From Acanthaster planci (lineage: Eukaryota; Echinodermata; Asteroidea; Valvatida; Acanthasteridae), in the NCBI RefSeq assembly GCF_001949145.1, contig NW_019091480.1, positions 808,555 through 825,429 of the forward strand: a DNA stretch of 16,875 bases. The letters are read 5' to 3'. Position numbers and translations under genes: made by a program. The number at the start of each line of letters is the position of its first letter. Position 1 is the first letter of the stretch. This document shows positions 16,333-16,875 of the stretch, piece after piece. The notes beneath the pieces were generated by a model, which was not told the origin of the DNA, did not search any database, and worked only from the letters and a program-made list of their open reading frames with translations.

Positions 16333-16875
16333 ACGTTGTATCATCATTGCCGTGTGGTACTCCCCAGTTCGGTACGCCAATTGGCGTACTGTACTGACAC
16401 TACCTTGCCGATATTGTATCATCAATGCCGTGTGGTACTCCCCAGGTCGGTACGCCAATTGGCGTACCCTACTGACACTATATTGCCGATATTGTATCAT
16501 CAATACCGTGTGGTACTCCCCAGGTGGGTACGCCAATTGGCGTACCCTACTGCCACTACATTGCCGATATTGTATCATCAATGCCGTGTTGTACTACCCA
16601 GTTCGGTACGCCAATTGGCGTACCCTACTGACACTATATTGCCGATATTGTATCATCAATGCCGTGTGGTACTCCCCAGTTCGGTACGCCAATTGGCGTA
16701 CCCTACTGACACTACCTTGCCGATATTGTATCATCAATGCCGTGTGGTACTCCCCAGGTCGGTACGCCAATTGGCGTACCCTACTGCCACTACCTTGCCG
16801 ATATTGTACCATCAATGCCGTGTGGTACTCCCCAGTTCGGTACGCCAATTGGCGTACCCTACTGACCCTACCTGG
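16333..16875. repeat. 78-bp palindrome-bearing satellite, seven copies, cut by the window end
   Basis: Unit starts (GCCGTG or ACCGTG) fall at 16349, 16427, 16505, 16583, 16661, 16739 and 16817, exactly 78 bp apart with no length change. Each unit carries GGTACGCCAATTGGCGTACC, a perfect 20-bp palindrome; the first copy has one end base changed. Copies differ at only a few sites. Because 78 is a multiple of 3, the - strand stays open for 26-residue units (with RQLAYR-GEYHTALMIQYRQ), broken by a TAG in the copy at 16583. I treat the ORFs as a by-product of the repeat. Confidence 0.95.

Noticed and set aside
16210-16848. Two - strand ORFs with 26-residue repeats
   Set aside because: They arise because the satellite unit is 78 bp. 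A TAG in the copy at 16583 breaks the frame, and no start context or splice signal supports a gene.
1-16875. CRISPR arrays, operons, tRNA or rRNA genes
   Set aside because: Both arrays are uniform tandem repeats without spacers, the genes are spliced eukaryotic genes, and I saw no tRNA cloverleaf or rRNA signature.

Overview
This is eukaryotic, intron-rich, AT-leaning DNA with spliced genes, long non-coding stretches, minisatellites and degenerate mobile-element debris, plus a 51-base run of N that marks a draft-assembly gap. Frequent ACATGTA-type words, short exons with GT-AG borders, and the two gene families present suggest an invertebrate chordate such as amphioxus (Branchiostoma). That assignment is an inference, because no marker gene was searched.

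Layout. Bases 1-609 are a 29-bp minisatellite. From 783 to 11063 on the + strand lie eleven exons of a kinesin motor whose residues and exon phases fit KIF25, a divergent kinesin-14. The first recognised exon begins in the neck just before the motor domain, so the 5' end of the gene is outside the window or hidden by the repeats. Exons total 1469 nt. All splice phases agree, except that the P-loop exon lacks one base after the P-loop. Adding a single base makes the chain 490 codons including the stop. Introns hold decayed transposon-like sequence, including a repeat cluster at 8459-8970 and inverted-repeat elements at 9119-9301 and 9581-9690. Polyadenylation signals follow at 11180 and 11249.

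On the - strand, convergent with KIF25, four exons between 14241 and 12166 encode the C-terminal two-thirds or so of a betaine-homocysteine S-methyltransferase-like enzyme (BHMT family). All three zinc-ligand cysteines are present. The C-terminus is shorter than in vertebrate BHMT and resembles the short bacterial-type form. The N-terminal exons are not seen between 14242 and the right edge. A possible - strand polyadenylation signal lies at 11982-11987.

The right part (about 14980-15600) is A/T-rich and low in complexity. It carries an orphan, well-initiated 89-codon ORF on the - strand (15069-15338) and the assembly gap. The window ends in seven copies of a 78-bp satellite (16333-16875), each centred on a near-perfect 20-bp palindrome.

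The two genes have unrelated roles: one is a mitotic/centrosomal motor, the other belongs to methionine and one-carbon metabolism. They share only a 3' intergenic region of about 1.1 kb. I found no RNA gene, CRISPR array, operon or convincing new multi-gene system. The most notable items are the KIF25 frameshift, the enlarged loop and altered switch I of its motor, the short-form BHMT, and the palindromic 78-bp satellite.
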